Positions 37,341 to 47,560 of a DNA stretch of 64,000 nt are shown piece by piece. How positions within the stretch are numbered: the stretch's first letter is position 1; every line of letters starts with the position of its first letter. The position numbers were made by a program, and so were the translations under genes. The notes under the pieces were generated by a model. The model saw only the letters and a list, made by a program, of their open reading frames with translations. It was not told the DNA's origin and made no database searches. Origin of the DNA: Ampelomyces quisqualis (taxonomy: Eukaryota > Ascomycota > Dothideomycetes > Pleosporales > Phaeosphaeriaceae). The stretch is taken from assembly GCA_018398575.1 (NCBI GenBank), contig JAGTXZ010000021.1:806001-870000 (forward strand). Direction: 5' to 3'.

Positions 37341-38625
37341 GTTGTTTATATATACTAGAATTTAATAGCTTGCAGAAACTAAGGTAGACTCTATTAGGCA
37401 AAGAAGAGCAACAAAGCACTGCATTTTGTTCTAGCAGCTATTAGCACAATATTTACAACAACTACCTTTATTAAATGCAATAGATTAAAGAAAGTTTTTA
37501 TAGTTAAGAAGTAGCTAGGTAATAGAAACTCTAGTATAAATAGCACACAAGTCCTAACAGAAATCTAGTACTTAACTAATAAGAGTGCTTTAATTATATA
37601 CAGCTACAAAATTACGCAGCGTCTTAAGCTCTCTAAGAGCAACTGTTTGCGTAATAGCTACAAGAGTATAGGGCTAATTACAAAACCTAAGCTACTTTAC
37701 TATAAAAGACACAAGGAAGATTTAAACCTATACAGCTATAAAGTTACGCAGCGCCTTAAGCTTACACGCGTAATAACTTTTAATAGGCTATAAGCGCTTA
37801 CAACTTTGTTAACTAATCTTAATTTGATAGTATCCTTAGGTATACATCTAGATCTTATTTCTAGTCTCTTCTGCCTAACAGAAGGCAGCAGTTGTTAAGA
37901 TTACTAAAGACTTAGCAGGCTACAACGCCTGCTACGTCTACTACTTATAACTAAGGCTACCTAGTTGTAGTGTATTTACTAACACTGTCTTAAACACAAA
38001 CCTCTAAGAGTTTTAGTAACAAGCAGCAAGTACTTAGCAAAGCCTATTAACGCAGTTTAACTAATAAGCAACTGCTGCAGTTGTTAACAAGAATATTTGC
38101 TGTTACAGAGAATTAGTTTTAGATAGCTATAAAGGCAACAAGTATTAGTTTAAACAAACAATTAACTTTACCTTTATATCTCTAATCTGCTAAAAGCTTA
38201 GAGCGCTACAGCAAATGCTATTATAAGGAACTGCTTGTAGGTTATAATAACAGGTTAAATTAAATTAAAGAAAGATTAATTAGCTTAACTCTAAATATAT
38301 TTCTAGTTAAAAACCTAATAGCTTTTAAGATTTTGTGCTTAACTACGTTAACATTTACCTACGTCTTATATAGTAAGCAGCATTAGCAAGTACTGTTCGC
38401 CTAGCTTAAATAACGTACTGCTTAGAGCGTACAACAGCAGAATTTTTATTAATTTTGCGTGATACATAGTTTATATATATTTTAACAAAACATAAGATAA
38501 TATACTGTAAGATTGGACGGGCAAAAAAACACCGCAACAGTGTAATATACACCAGAGCCGTGTAAATATCCCCTACGTGCGGTGTAAAGGAGTAAATTTA
38601 CACAATACTGCAGTGTATATTAACA

Positions 38626-38663
38626 CCGCGCTGGGTATTTAACACCGCATTTGTACCCCAGTG
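38626..38663 (-). repeat. right terminal inverted repeat of the large element
   Basis: The reverse complement begins CACTGGGGTACAAATGCGG, paired with 26201-26238. Just inside it, the motif GCGGTGT recurs at least three more times (both orientations) over about 110 bp. Confidence 0.9.
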
Positions 38664-39036
38664 TTCCAAAAAGATATAAATCATACAAAGCGAAGACGCG
38701 AGTAATTGTTGTACAACACAAGATGATAGCTGTGTCACAGAGCTACTGCGCATCGCCGCATCACGGAAGCTCATAGCCAGTAAGAGATTCATTCGTGAGA
38801 GCCACGCTAATATCTAGTGTAGTTGTCGTTGGTTTGATCCATCAAACCCATTGTATGCGCTTAGCGTGGCCTTTGTCCACGAATCTCTACGGTAACCACA
38901 ATCGCGACGCAGGTACATAAACGCCAATGTCACAACGCTTCCTCTAGATCCAGGTAGACAGAGAGCATTACTGAGCTACGCAAGAAAATGGAAACCAGCA
39001 AGGCTTTACTACCGGAATAGAGCTGAGAGGCGCGAC
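38664..39036. other. intergenic with nested palindrome
   Basis: Outer arms 38784-38810 and 38861-38887 (ending GCCACGCTAA / TTAGCGTGGC) enclose a perfect inner palindrome GGTTTGATCCATCAAACC at 38831-38848. The rest is the 5' flank of the orphan gene. Confidence 0.7.
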
Positions 39037-39954
39037 ATGGCACCACAGCTCTCGTCCCCGCTGTTCAGGTTACCGGTACCCGTCGAGATGCGCCTGAACA
39101 TCTTCGAAACACTGGACTTCCCACCCTTCGACAAGGAACAATGCCCTGGCTTGGTTCTGTCCTGTCAACAAGCCAAAGAAGAGTGCGAGAAGGCTGCCCT
39201 CCGAAAATTCAAGAAGTGGATTCGGAGATACAAGAAGACCGTCAATGCCGAGGATGGCTTCCATGTGCGCGTTCTGCTCCCGGAATTGCCGCCGATTGTT
39301 CGCCCATCGCGTTTCAACATGATCAATGAGTTGACGATCGTGTTCTATCCAACTTCGCCTGAGTGCGTTAAAGAACCAATGCGAATGTTCTTCAAAGCTC
39401 GATCCCTGGAGAAAATCTTTGTCCTTCACCTAGACATGCCCACCATACACATGAGAGTCGACTCCACACCAGAAGAACCTATGCTAGTCTATCCTCCACT
39501 TCTTTCATCGCTTTACCAGGACATGCGCTACGCTCATTATCCTGGCCATCAAGTCAGATGGAATGAGCACAATCCTTTAGGCATGAGCCAGACTCTCTTT
39601 CTTTCATACAAACCCAAGTTCACTGTCAAGAAGGTAGCACTATCTTGGGATGTGACCAAAAATGGCTTATCCAGCGATGAGTGGGCTCGTTTGGAAGGCC
39701 AAATTCTCCAGGAAGCCATGACCCTTCACTCGGACGTGAAAAGGTATCTGGCTTCGGGCAACAATTACCTCTTTGGAGATGCCATGATCGAAGGGGATTT
39801 CCAATTCAGTGCTCCAAAGAAACAGTGCCCCGAATGCCTTGTTGAGGGGAGAAGCAAGCTTGAGGGGCCCTGCGCGGATTGCAACGCGCCCAAAGACTAC
39901 GTGCGATACCTTCGTGGCTTGCCGGCGCACACAGATGATCGATGGGTCAAATAA
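39037..39954 (+). CDS. orphan protein with F-box-like start and C-terminal zinc ribbon
   Basis: Intact 305-aa single-exon ORF with normal flanking-type codon use. The N-terminus LFRLPVPVEMRLNIFETLDF resembles the Leu/Pro core of fungal F-box-like domains (LPxEIRxxI), which would link it to SCF ubiquitin ligases, but the motif alone is weak. The C-terminal part has CPECLVEG followed about 17 residues later by CADCNAPKD, a C-x2-C/C-x2-C pair likely to bind zinc. No other family is recognised. It is the first intact gene after the AT-rich element, only about 370 bp from its right end, a position where lineage-specific genes cluster in Dothideomycetes (inference). Confidence 0.65.
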   Translation: MAPQLSSPLFRLPVPVEMRLNIFETLDFPPFDKEQCPGLVLSCQQAKEECEKAALRKFKKWIRRYKKTVNAEDGFHVRVLLPELPPIVRPSRFNMINELTIVFYPTSPECVKEPMRMFFKARSLEKIFVLHLDMPTIHMRVDSTPEEPMLVYPPLLSSLYQDMRYAHYPGHQVRWNEHNPLGMSQTLFLSYKPKFTVKKVALSWDVTKNGLSSDEWARLEGQILQEAMTLHSDVKRYLASGNNYLFGDAMIEGDFQFSAPKKQCPECLVEGRSKLEGPCADCNAPKDYVRYLRGLPAHTDDRWVK

Positions 39955-40349
39955 CCGCCGCCACCGTCCAAATTGAAGCACAAGTCGCAGCACAGGTGGG
40001 TCCAAGACGCGGAAGCTTGGCAGCTCACGATGTTCCAACCATCGAACTCTGGGTCCGACTAGAACGACAGGTCCGACAATCCATCATTCGCGATAGCAAC
40101 TTTGGCCAAGTGCGAGTAGTTTCTACATGCTGTTGCATTGATGTAACTTGTCTTCTCGGGTAGAATCGATTATGGTCGGACGGTACGGAGTGTTGCGTCG
40201 GCGACAGGTCGACGAGAAGATGAAGGAAAGAATGGGCAGAAGCCCACCCTCATGTCTCTTGTAGTTGTTATTTTCAACAAAATTAAGAAGTTATACATAC
40301 TGCATTTCCTACGTGTGCAACTGTGTAAAGAAGATTCACCAACTTTTGC
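39955..40349. other. intergenic, no gene seen
   Basis: Between the orphan gene and the asparagine-synthetase relic. I specifically looked for the missing N-terminal glutaminase domain of that relic and did not find it. Confidence 0.6.
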
Positions 40350-41687
40350 CAACAGAGCGAGGTAGACACACGTACAGAGACTGAGATCATACAAGGGATG
40401 CGTGACCGACTTTTCGAAGCCATTCGCTATCGACTACGTGCGGATGTAACTATTGGAGTCTTTCTCAGTGGCGGTGCTGATTCCAGTGCGATCGCCGGCA
40501 TGGTCACACATCTCATGAAGACCGAGGGCGCTCATCTCGGTACGAATCCTCCGTCTGAGGCCATCAATCGTTTCAGCGTCAAGTTCATAGGCGAGGAGCA
40601 CGATGAAGAGAGTAAGTGTTTCCTGCCTTAGCCTTCGCATCATCTCATTATCGGGACGCCGCACCGCTGAGTGGCTCGGTGTTAAGATGCATCGTGTCGA
40701 AATGACTGAGGAAATTTTGCAGCGAATATCGAGGAGGCAGTATAGCACAATGAGATTGCTGAAAAAGATCTCGTTACAGTTTGCAAGTTCATGCTTTCTA
40801 AAGTCCACTCGCGGGTGGTCCTCACCGGCGAAGGGTCAGATAAACACTTTAGCGGATATCAAAAACTGCTAAAGGTCCTTGTGCGCGAGCCCGACCCATC
40901 ATATCCTGCAACAAAACTATCGGAAGACGACCGCGTGAAAGCTATCGAGGATCTCCAGTACGCTGAATCGTCACACCCAGACGAGCCAGGGACCGCCGCT
41001 GCAGTGCGTCGCCTAGTAAACAACACTTCATACCTTGGCTTCACGCAATACTGTGGTCTGAATAACGAGCTTCTCTCGTACTGGAAATACGCCGAATTCG
41101 GTGCCAGTGGGAAGCGCCTCACCGCGGTCAACGCTCTCGATGGCCGGACTCGCGATCTCATGAACCTCTTTACATCTGGACGAAATGTGCCCTCGCAAAA
41201 GGCGTCCTAACAGTTCTTGGAGATCGCTGCGAAATGGCGCAGTGTCGAAGGCCGTCAGCCATTCCTAGATCATCGCCTTACCGAATATGCGATGCGCTTG
41301 CCGCCTAGCATGAAAATTCGCTGGGATCCAGGGACACGCACGTTCAGCGAGAAATGGATATTGACAGAAGCTGTGAAGTCTTACGTTACGGAGTAATTGT
41401 ATGCTAGGAAGAAACATCCCTTCTTGGCGCCGGTGAAGTACAAAGAAGGTGGAGCGGTATACAATTTGTTTGATAGGTTGATCACCAATGAGAATATTGA
41501 ATCATTGGGCTTTTTGGAGTGGGGGACATGCGAAGCGTTGGTTAAGCATGCTTTTGAGGAGGGTAATAGAGCGGCATTTGAGCAGATGATCCTTGTGGGA
41601 CAGCTGGTGATTTTGGGGAAGAAATTTGGGGTGAAGAAAGCGGAACCAGATGCTGTGAACGGACATCAAAACGGGAGCAAAGATTAG
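40350..41687 (+). pseudogene. asparagine synthetase (glutamine-hydrolysing) relic
   Basis: Decayed C-terminal synthetase domain. The PP-loop VFLSGGADSSAIAG (ATP pyrophosphatase) is intact, followed by RTAEWLGVKMHRVEMTEEIL, VVLTGEGSDKHFSGY, NNTSYLGFTQYCG, EGRQPFLDHRLTEYAM and TFSEKWILTEAVK. Lesions: the N-terminal glutaminase domain is absent; the frame changes near 40,610-40,660 and again near 40,720; an in-frame TAG sits where Trp is expected (about 40,743); the conserved Glu in GSDE is Lys; further in-frame stops occur at about 41,208 (TAA) and 41,395 (TAA). It cannot make a working enzyme as read. Related intact enzymes make asparagine or serve biosynthetic clusters. It lies 1.7 kb from the AT-rich element. 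Confidence 0.85.
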
Positions 41688-42234
41688 AATGATGGACTAC
41701 ATTCTTTCGTGGGCACTTGTATTCGCCTACTCATATCGAATGGCACTGGAGAGGCAGAGTTTGTGGCTACAACTACTATAGGTCACAAGGCAAAGAGCCT
41801 GTGAGTTTCTAATATTCGTTTGTCAAATGATCACCGCAACTACAGCGTTATGAAAAGATAACAAATCAACTATTGTAATCGAATCTCAAAGCTTGAGTGA
41901 CCCTCTAGCTTTGCGCAACGAGGCTAACAAATGGCTGGAGCTGATTGACTGCATACCGTAACTGCCGACCTTCGGACTGACGGGGTCATGAGCCAGACCT
42001 CACATTGCTGCGCGCAAATTACAACCATTAGTACAAATCGTTGCTATCACCGTCATGGGTACTGTCTCCAGAGCGCTTCCTGGTACGACGACAATCTGTG
42101 CTCCACCCTCTCCACGATTGTTGCCGGTACCAAGTCCGAATCAAGACCGCCAAACCTCAGTCTACTGCCTATGGCTCCAAGACTCTTACATCGGCTAGCA
42201 CAGGCCACATCTCGCGATAATGATGGTCAGTCTA
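41688..42234. other. intergenic between two relics
   Basis: No gene recognised. An open frame at 41,988-42,326 leads into the TPR relic but shows no motif in its first ~80 codons. Confidence 0.5.
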
Positions 42235-42560
42235 GGGCTCTAAGCGCCGAGGATGAACCAGGCCACACAGGGAGGAATAAGTACGAGCTGGCAAGGCGAG
42301 TCGCGGACGCAGAGCTCTTGTTCTGACAAGCGTACAAGCAGGGGGAGAAGGTGCTAGGTAGCGAAGATAGGGATACGCTGGAGTGCCACTACAAGCTGAC
42401 ATGTACACTTCACGTGGAGAAGAAATACGGTGAAGCAGAGACACTGTTTCGACAGGTAGCTACGCAGCGGCAGAGATTGCTTGTGTCTGATGGTGAAAAT
42501 GATGACCGGCTGGTCGATACGCTGAACAGTAAGATCTGGTTAGCACTGACACTTGATACC
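42235..42560 (+). pseudogene. TPR (kinesin-light-chain-like) repeat fragment
   Basis: The frame reads ...ELARRVADAELLF, stop (TGA, 42324-42326), QAYKQGEKVLGSEDRDTLE, then CTLHVEKKYGEAETLFRQV and RQRLLVSDGENDDRLVDTLN. VLG[SP]E-x-x-DTL followed by YGEAE-x-L is the typical TPR unit of fungal NB-ARC/TPR proteins, which sense or recognise non-self in heterokaryon incompatibility. Only about two units remain, one nonsense codon interrupts them, and similarity fades after 42,560. It is therefore a broken fragment, not a gene. Confidence 0.65.
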
Positions 42561-43497
42561 ATCGCGGACAATTCCTCTACTCGATTGAGCATTCTCTTCG
42601 CCAACAACAAACTCGCATTAATGTATGCCGACAACAATATCAAGCACGTCTCACCACTTCTCAGTCAAATAAGTAAGCGGTGGAATAGGGTGTCCAGAAT
42701 CTATATGATTCTTCGGGTCATCGATTGTCTAGACCTGTTCGACACCTTCATCAACCTGCATGTGTCTGATCACTGGCTTCCTTCCCCAGAGCGAGATCTT
42801 CCGTCCTGTGTTCGGCCTAGCAAGCGTTCCCAGTTCGTCGATACCCAGCACTTGGTAATGACAAAGGGTCTTTGGACTTCGAGAAGGGCGAGCATTGTTA
42901 TTTTCGCAACGAAAAACCTCTGCCATTCGAGGTAAAAGGCATCCTTGGACAATTAAACGCGTCGGTACGAGTCACGACGTCACTCTCAATGCTACGTCGT
43001 GCGGGAAGCATCGCTTTCTCTAGGAACACTTCACTGATGTCCTTTGCACGGCTTCTTGTGAAAATTCTTGATCGAATTCCTGAGTCTGAAAGTGCCGAGG
43101 TGCTTGTGGGTTGTTTTTGAGGGTAGTACACCATGGGCTTTTTTTGCAGGGCATACCGCGGCGGTAAAGTTGGATAATAAATTGAAGTCTAGGGGGTGAG
43201 GCATAAATTAGTAAGTCCGGACATGCGCGTGATGTCAATTTGCAGCAGGGCGAGGAGGAGTAGGAGAGGTATGTGAAGCCGGGGTATGAGTTTCTTTTGG
43301 AGGAAGTGGGTAATGAGGTGGGGCTGAGATGACACTTGGAATTTGGTCGGATGGAGTACGGACATGACAACTCATGAGATCATTATGAGCTCCTCTATAT
43401 CTTGACTTATCAAAGCTGCTGAAGCTGTAGACGAACTTGACTACAACTACAAGGGTATCTAATCCACGTAAACAAGAATCGAACAAGCAGAAGCCAA
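42561..43497. other. intergenic, no gene recognised
   Basis: Contains 3' residue of the TPR relic and the downstream flank of the alpha/beta hydrolase. Short ORFs on both strands have no recognisable motif. Confidence 0.5.
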
Positions 43498-44523
43498 CTA
43501 CTCTTTCTTCAATACATCGACAATCCATTTAAAGCCTTCCTTTGCTTCGCGTAGACCATACGGCAATGTGAGCACAAAGCAATGCATCTGCTTCTCCCAA
43601 TGCAGCCACTCTCCTTGCACATTGAACTCGGACAACTTGTTGCGGAAGAGGACTCCATCAGGTGCGAGAACATCACAACCCGATGTTACGCCATGCACCT
43701 TTATGCCACGCTTTGCAAGTAACGAGATATCAGCATTGATCGGCGATAGCCTGCGATCTGTTGCATCCCAGTCTCCTTGCCATGCCTTCGCCGTCTGTCT
43801 TATAACGGACGGTGTGAGAAGCGGGTCGAATTGCGCAATCTTTTCGATGTCGGGGTTTGATCGTGTGAGATCGGTGGAGGGGCTGATCACCATCAGCGCG
43901 ACCGGGTGAGGACTCGATGTCTCAGCGGTCGAAACGTCCATGTCCTTCTCGGCATCTTCTTTCAGCGCTTCAAGTGTCAGGCACAGGACTACATTGGCTC
44001 CGGATGAGTCTCCTGCGAAGATGACCCTGTCGCCTGTTTCTTGCGCATCTGCCATCAATGCACGATATAGCTTCAAACACCATGGGAACGAGCTTGGGGC
44101 GGGATTATTGGGTGCGATGGGCATGGATATGATGGACACGATGGTATCTGGCATGTCGATAGCCATCTTGACGCACATCGCCCAGTGCTGTGGAGAGGGT
44201 GGTAATTGCCAGCTTCCGCCTGCAAAATAGTATATGCGCTTCGTTCCCTTCTCTGGCAACGTCGTGGGCGAAGTGATGTCGTAGATATGAATGTCGCATA
44301 CAGTTCGTTTCGAGAGGGTGCAGTCGCGTAGTTTTGACTTTGGTGGATCGAGCACAACGGAGCCATTTGCGTGTTTCGGATGATCGCTGTTGATCTGGCT
44401 GCGGAATAGACGAACGATAGTCTGTACTATTGACATGAGTTGGCTTCGATCCTGGCGATCAACGACGGTAATCGAGCCGCCATCTTTGACGGCGTATTGC
44501 GCTCTTTCCAACGTTTCGAACAT
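43498..44523 (-). CDS. alpha/beta hydrolase (esterase/lipase, hormone-sensitive-lipase-like)
   Basis: Single-exon, about 341 aa from the ATG at 44523. The nucleophile elbow is FAGDSSGANV (GxSxG, Ser nucleophile) at about residue 175. The acid is probably Asp in CDVLAPDG and the base His in KQMHCFV, in the usual order and spacing for the alpha/beta-hydrolase-3 family. The oxyanion-hole motif normally HGGG is YYFAGGSWQ here, as in a subset of fungal members. It probably hydrolyses a carboxyl ester; substrate unknown. No signal peptide. It diverges from the NADPH oxidase gene across 947 bp. Confidence 0.8.
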   Translation of the reverse strand: MFETLERAQYAVKDGGSITVVDRQDRSQLMSIVQTIVRLFRSQINSDHPKHANGSVVLDPPKSKLRDCTLSKRTVCDIHIYDITSPTTLPEKGTKRIYYFAGGSWQLPPSPQHWAMCVKMAIDMPDTIVSIISMPIAPNNPAPSSFPWCLKLYRALMADAQETGDRVIFAGDSSGANVVLCLTLEALKEDAEKDMDVSTAETSSPHPVALMVISPSTDLTRSNPDIEKIAQFDPLLTPSVIRQTAKAWQGDWDATDRRLSPINADISLLAKRGIKVHGVTSGCDVLAPDGVLFRNKLSEFNVQGEWLHWEKQMHCFVLTLPYGLREAKEGFKWIVDVLKKE

Positions 44524-45470
44524 GTTGTTCTTGTTCAAGTTCTAGCGCTGCTTCAAGGGTCTGAGGACAGAGAATAAATGTGGGAACGACAGTTCAAGCA
44601 CGCGTCCCAGAATGGTAACAGTAGCGTACGCGTGCGTCTCGCGTGTCAGCCAAATCGAGATCGATGACGTGGGGCCCAGATCTAGGGATCGGGCCAATTC
44701 AGACCCCAAAAATTGTGGTTATTGAGGGTCTCGCCTGAGTGGCGGGAATCGGCCAGGCATTCGAAAGACACGACTTGCGATGATGTGTTGCAAGTGTACA
44801 GGGATGTTCCGGGTGTTGAGTGACATATGAAGCCTTCTATCGCCAAGCCCTGCACTCTGATGCCGAAGTTCCGGACTCTTCAGCTTCACCCCGTCTCTTT
44901 ATTGCGAACGCAGCTAGAATAAACCTGTTCTCTTTCTCCTGATCACGTTTGGAAGGACGATATCCTCCGAAAGCACAACGACATCCAGCCACGGTCGTCT
45001 TCCGGCCCCGACAGTCATTCGGAATCGCAGGCTGTTGCAATCATAAATTGATTCAAATAGTAGCCCTCGTTTCCGATGTTCTGGCAGGCGTGGTGGAACT
45101 GTATTCGATGAAAAATTCTACGTCGGAGTCTCTTGGCTTCAAATTCTGTACGCGCGGAGGCTTTGATAACAGTTCAGGAGTATGATCCGCTTGTCGTCGT
45201 CCCACAAACACACTTCCGCCGGCACCGACTCCGACCTGAGGCTCTTGTTATCTTCTTTTAATTCGTGCGCAGCCTGTTCTTGGCGGCGTTTTACCCAGTT
45301 GGAGTCTGGGTGCCAACGTTTGATAGACTGGGCGCACGTAAGGCCTAGTCTAGAAGCTGGGAACCATTATTATGCGCAATGTCCAGTGACGAGACATAAA
45401 GGTAAAAGGCGAGCCACATGTGGCAGACTTTGACGTAGCCATCATTCCCCTTTGAGGCAATTGCTGCTCA
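44524..45470. other. divergent promoter region
   Basis: Shared upstream region of the hydrolase and NADPH oxidase genes. No repeat, RNA or further gene seen. Confidence 0.6.
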
Positions 45471-47560
45471 ATGGCTCAGCAACAGTACCTCACCGAAGAT
45501 GAAATAAAGAGATTCCTTGATGACTTGGATCACAATGACGACGGCACTATCGACTACTCTGAAGTCGAGCGCATGCTAGACGAAGTTCACAAAGAGATAG
45601 CCCCAAAGGCTCAGCCGCATCATCTCCACCACAAATCACGAGGCGATGAAGCGCGACATGAATTTCTTCGAAGCGTTATCGGTTCACGCGAAAACCGTAT
45701 CAAGCGCGATCAGTTCACCGAAAGTGTGAAGAGATGGGAGATACCGTCTCTCGAGCAGGATCGCAAGGAAGCTAAGGAAGAGGATGACTATCTTAAGCAG
45801 ATGTCATTTTACAGACGAGCATGCGCATGGTGGGCTGTCAGGGGTGCTGAGGTCGCGTTCCTGGCCTTGGTAGCCTCCTTCATGGTCGCATTTGGAGTCT
45901 GGCAACTCGTCAAATACCTCACTTCCGAGGTATACACTCCTGCTTTCGGGTGGGGTGCAGTTATGGCGAAAACTTGCGCAGGTGTGCTCTACCCGACATT
46001 CTTCTTTCTCATTCTGTCCATGTCTCGCTGGCTCGCGACATTCCTAAGGCGCTTCTACTTCATTTCACGATTCGTCAATTGGGACTTGTCGCAGTCATTC
46101 CACATTAAAATGTCGATCGTTGCTTTGTGCTTTGTCACGTTGCATGCTATTGGCCATTTGACGGGTTCATTCGTATTTGGCAGCATGTCCAGCCGACAGG
46201 AAGCTGTCGGCAACGTCCTCGGACAGGACGCGGTACCTCGTCGATACTACGATTATGTTCGATCCCTTCCCGGCTGGTCCGGCTTGACTGCGATTAGTCT
46301 TTTCTATCTGCTCACTGCACTGAGCATGCCTCAGGTTCGGAAATGGAGCTACGAAGTCTTTCAGCTTGGCCATCTTCTCATGTTCCCAATCATTGGCTTG
46401 TTGATGGCGCACGGTACTGCTGGACTACTTCAATTCCCTATGTTCGGTTACTGGCTCGCCTTTCCCACACTTCTCGTTATCTTCGAACGCACTTGGCGTA
46501 CCGTTTCTGGTTTCCGTCCTCTCGAAGCTGAACTTGAATTGCTCGACAAAGAGACCGTGGTGATCACAGCTGAAGTGCCTAAGACACGGCCGTGGGATTA
46601 CAAGGCTGGACAATACGTCTTTGTCCAGATCCCACAAATCTCACGCTGGCAATGGCATCCCTTCACTGTATCTACGTGTGTCAACAACCGCATGCAAGTT
46701 CACATCAAAGCAGATGGTGACTGGACGAACGAACTGCGCGATCTAGCGACCAATGATGATAATTTCAAGATCAAGATTGGTCTTGATGGGCCTTTCGGCG
46801 CACCAGCACAGCGCTTTTACGACTTTGAGTACAACATGGTGTTTGGGTCAGTATATTTACACATTAGGCAAAACCCTCACTAACGCCATCTAGAGCCGGA
46901 ATCGGTGTGACGCCATTCTCTGGTGTTCTGACTGACCTCCAATACCACGAACTCGAACGCAGTAAATCTGCCGAACAATCACCAGACTTATCCGATGGCG
47001 CAACAGCAAGAGAAACCTCCCCATATGAAGACCACCGCCGAGTGGATTTTCATTGGATGGTGCGCGATAGGAACAACCTAATGTGGTTCTCGGATCTTCT
47101 CAACGAAGTGTCCCGGGCCCAGGAACAAGACCACTCACACCTCGACATCCGCGTTCAAACATACGTCACTCAAAAACGCAAGAACATATCCCAGCATGTT
47201 TTCCGCTGGCTCCTCGAGAAGCACCGCACAGATGACTACCCTTACTCACCTATCACTGGCCTCGTCAACCCCACACACTTCGGTCGTCCAGACATCAGGG
47301 GCATCATGGAGGAGCATTACTCAGACATGTGCAAAGTGTTGACTGGGAGGACCCCAATGAGTGAAAAGTCTGATGGAAGCCGCAGCAGTAAGATCAGACG
47401 GACGAGCATGGTGGATGAGGAGGTTCGCGTGGGTGTGTTCTTCTGTGGGCCTCCAGTGATTGGTCAACAGCTTGCGGATCAGTGCAGTCAGATGACGGCA
47501 AAGGCGCGCAATGAGGGCAGGAAGATTGAGTATAGGTTCATGATTGAAGTTTTCGGTTAG
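45471..47560 (+). CDS. noxC: NADPH oxidase with N-terminal EF-hand (NoxC type)
   Basis: Membrane flavocytochrome producing superoxide from NADPH and O2. Exons are 45471-46846 and 46894-47560 (47-nt intron), giving 680 aa. Residues ~15-40 carry a canonical Ca-binding EF loop (DHNDDGTIDYSE with D/N/D/T/D/E ligands), which separates NoxC from NoxA/B. Transmembrane helices at ~130-340 contain the two heme His pairs: FHIKMSI...LHAIGHL and QLGHLLM...MAHGTAG. FAD contact is WQWHPFTVSTC. The NADPH site is GLDGPFGAP, VFGAGIGVTPF and FFCGPPVIG, where the intron interrupts the glycine loop codon. A Ser/Glu-rich insertion (~490-520) splits the NADPH domain. Fungal Nox enzymes drive differentiation and infection structures; the NoxC role is less well defined. 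Ca dependence is inferred from the EF-hand. Confidence 0.9.

Larger units (their letters stand above)
26201..38663. mobile_element. 12.46-kb AT-rich, TIR-bounded degenerate DNA transposon
   Basis: The AT-rich block starts and ends at two 38-bp inverted repeats (26201-26238 and 38626-38663) that differ at only four positions; both begin CACTG. Just outside, TTC precedes the left end and TTC follows the right end, a possible 3-bp target duplication. Inside are subterminal and internal tandem repeats and almost no ORF above 60 codons (the longest starts at 34932, 85 codons, rich in Lys/Leu, no family recognised). Stops TAA and TAG are extremely frequent and TGA nearly absent, as after C-to-T decay. 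CACTG ends plus a 3-bp duplication recall the CACTA/CMC superfamily, but no transposase can be read, so the class is a guess. Coding remnants look most continuous on the + strand at about 34.1-36.1 kb. Confidence 0.75.

Noticed and set aside
26201..38663. Starship-type element with tyrosine-recombinase captain
   Set aside because: Starships lack such long matching TIR pairs with subterminal arrays, and no DUF3435-like motif could be read near either end.
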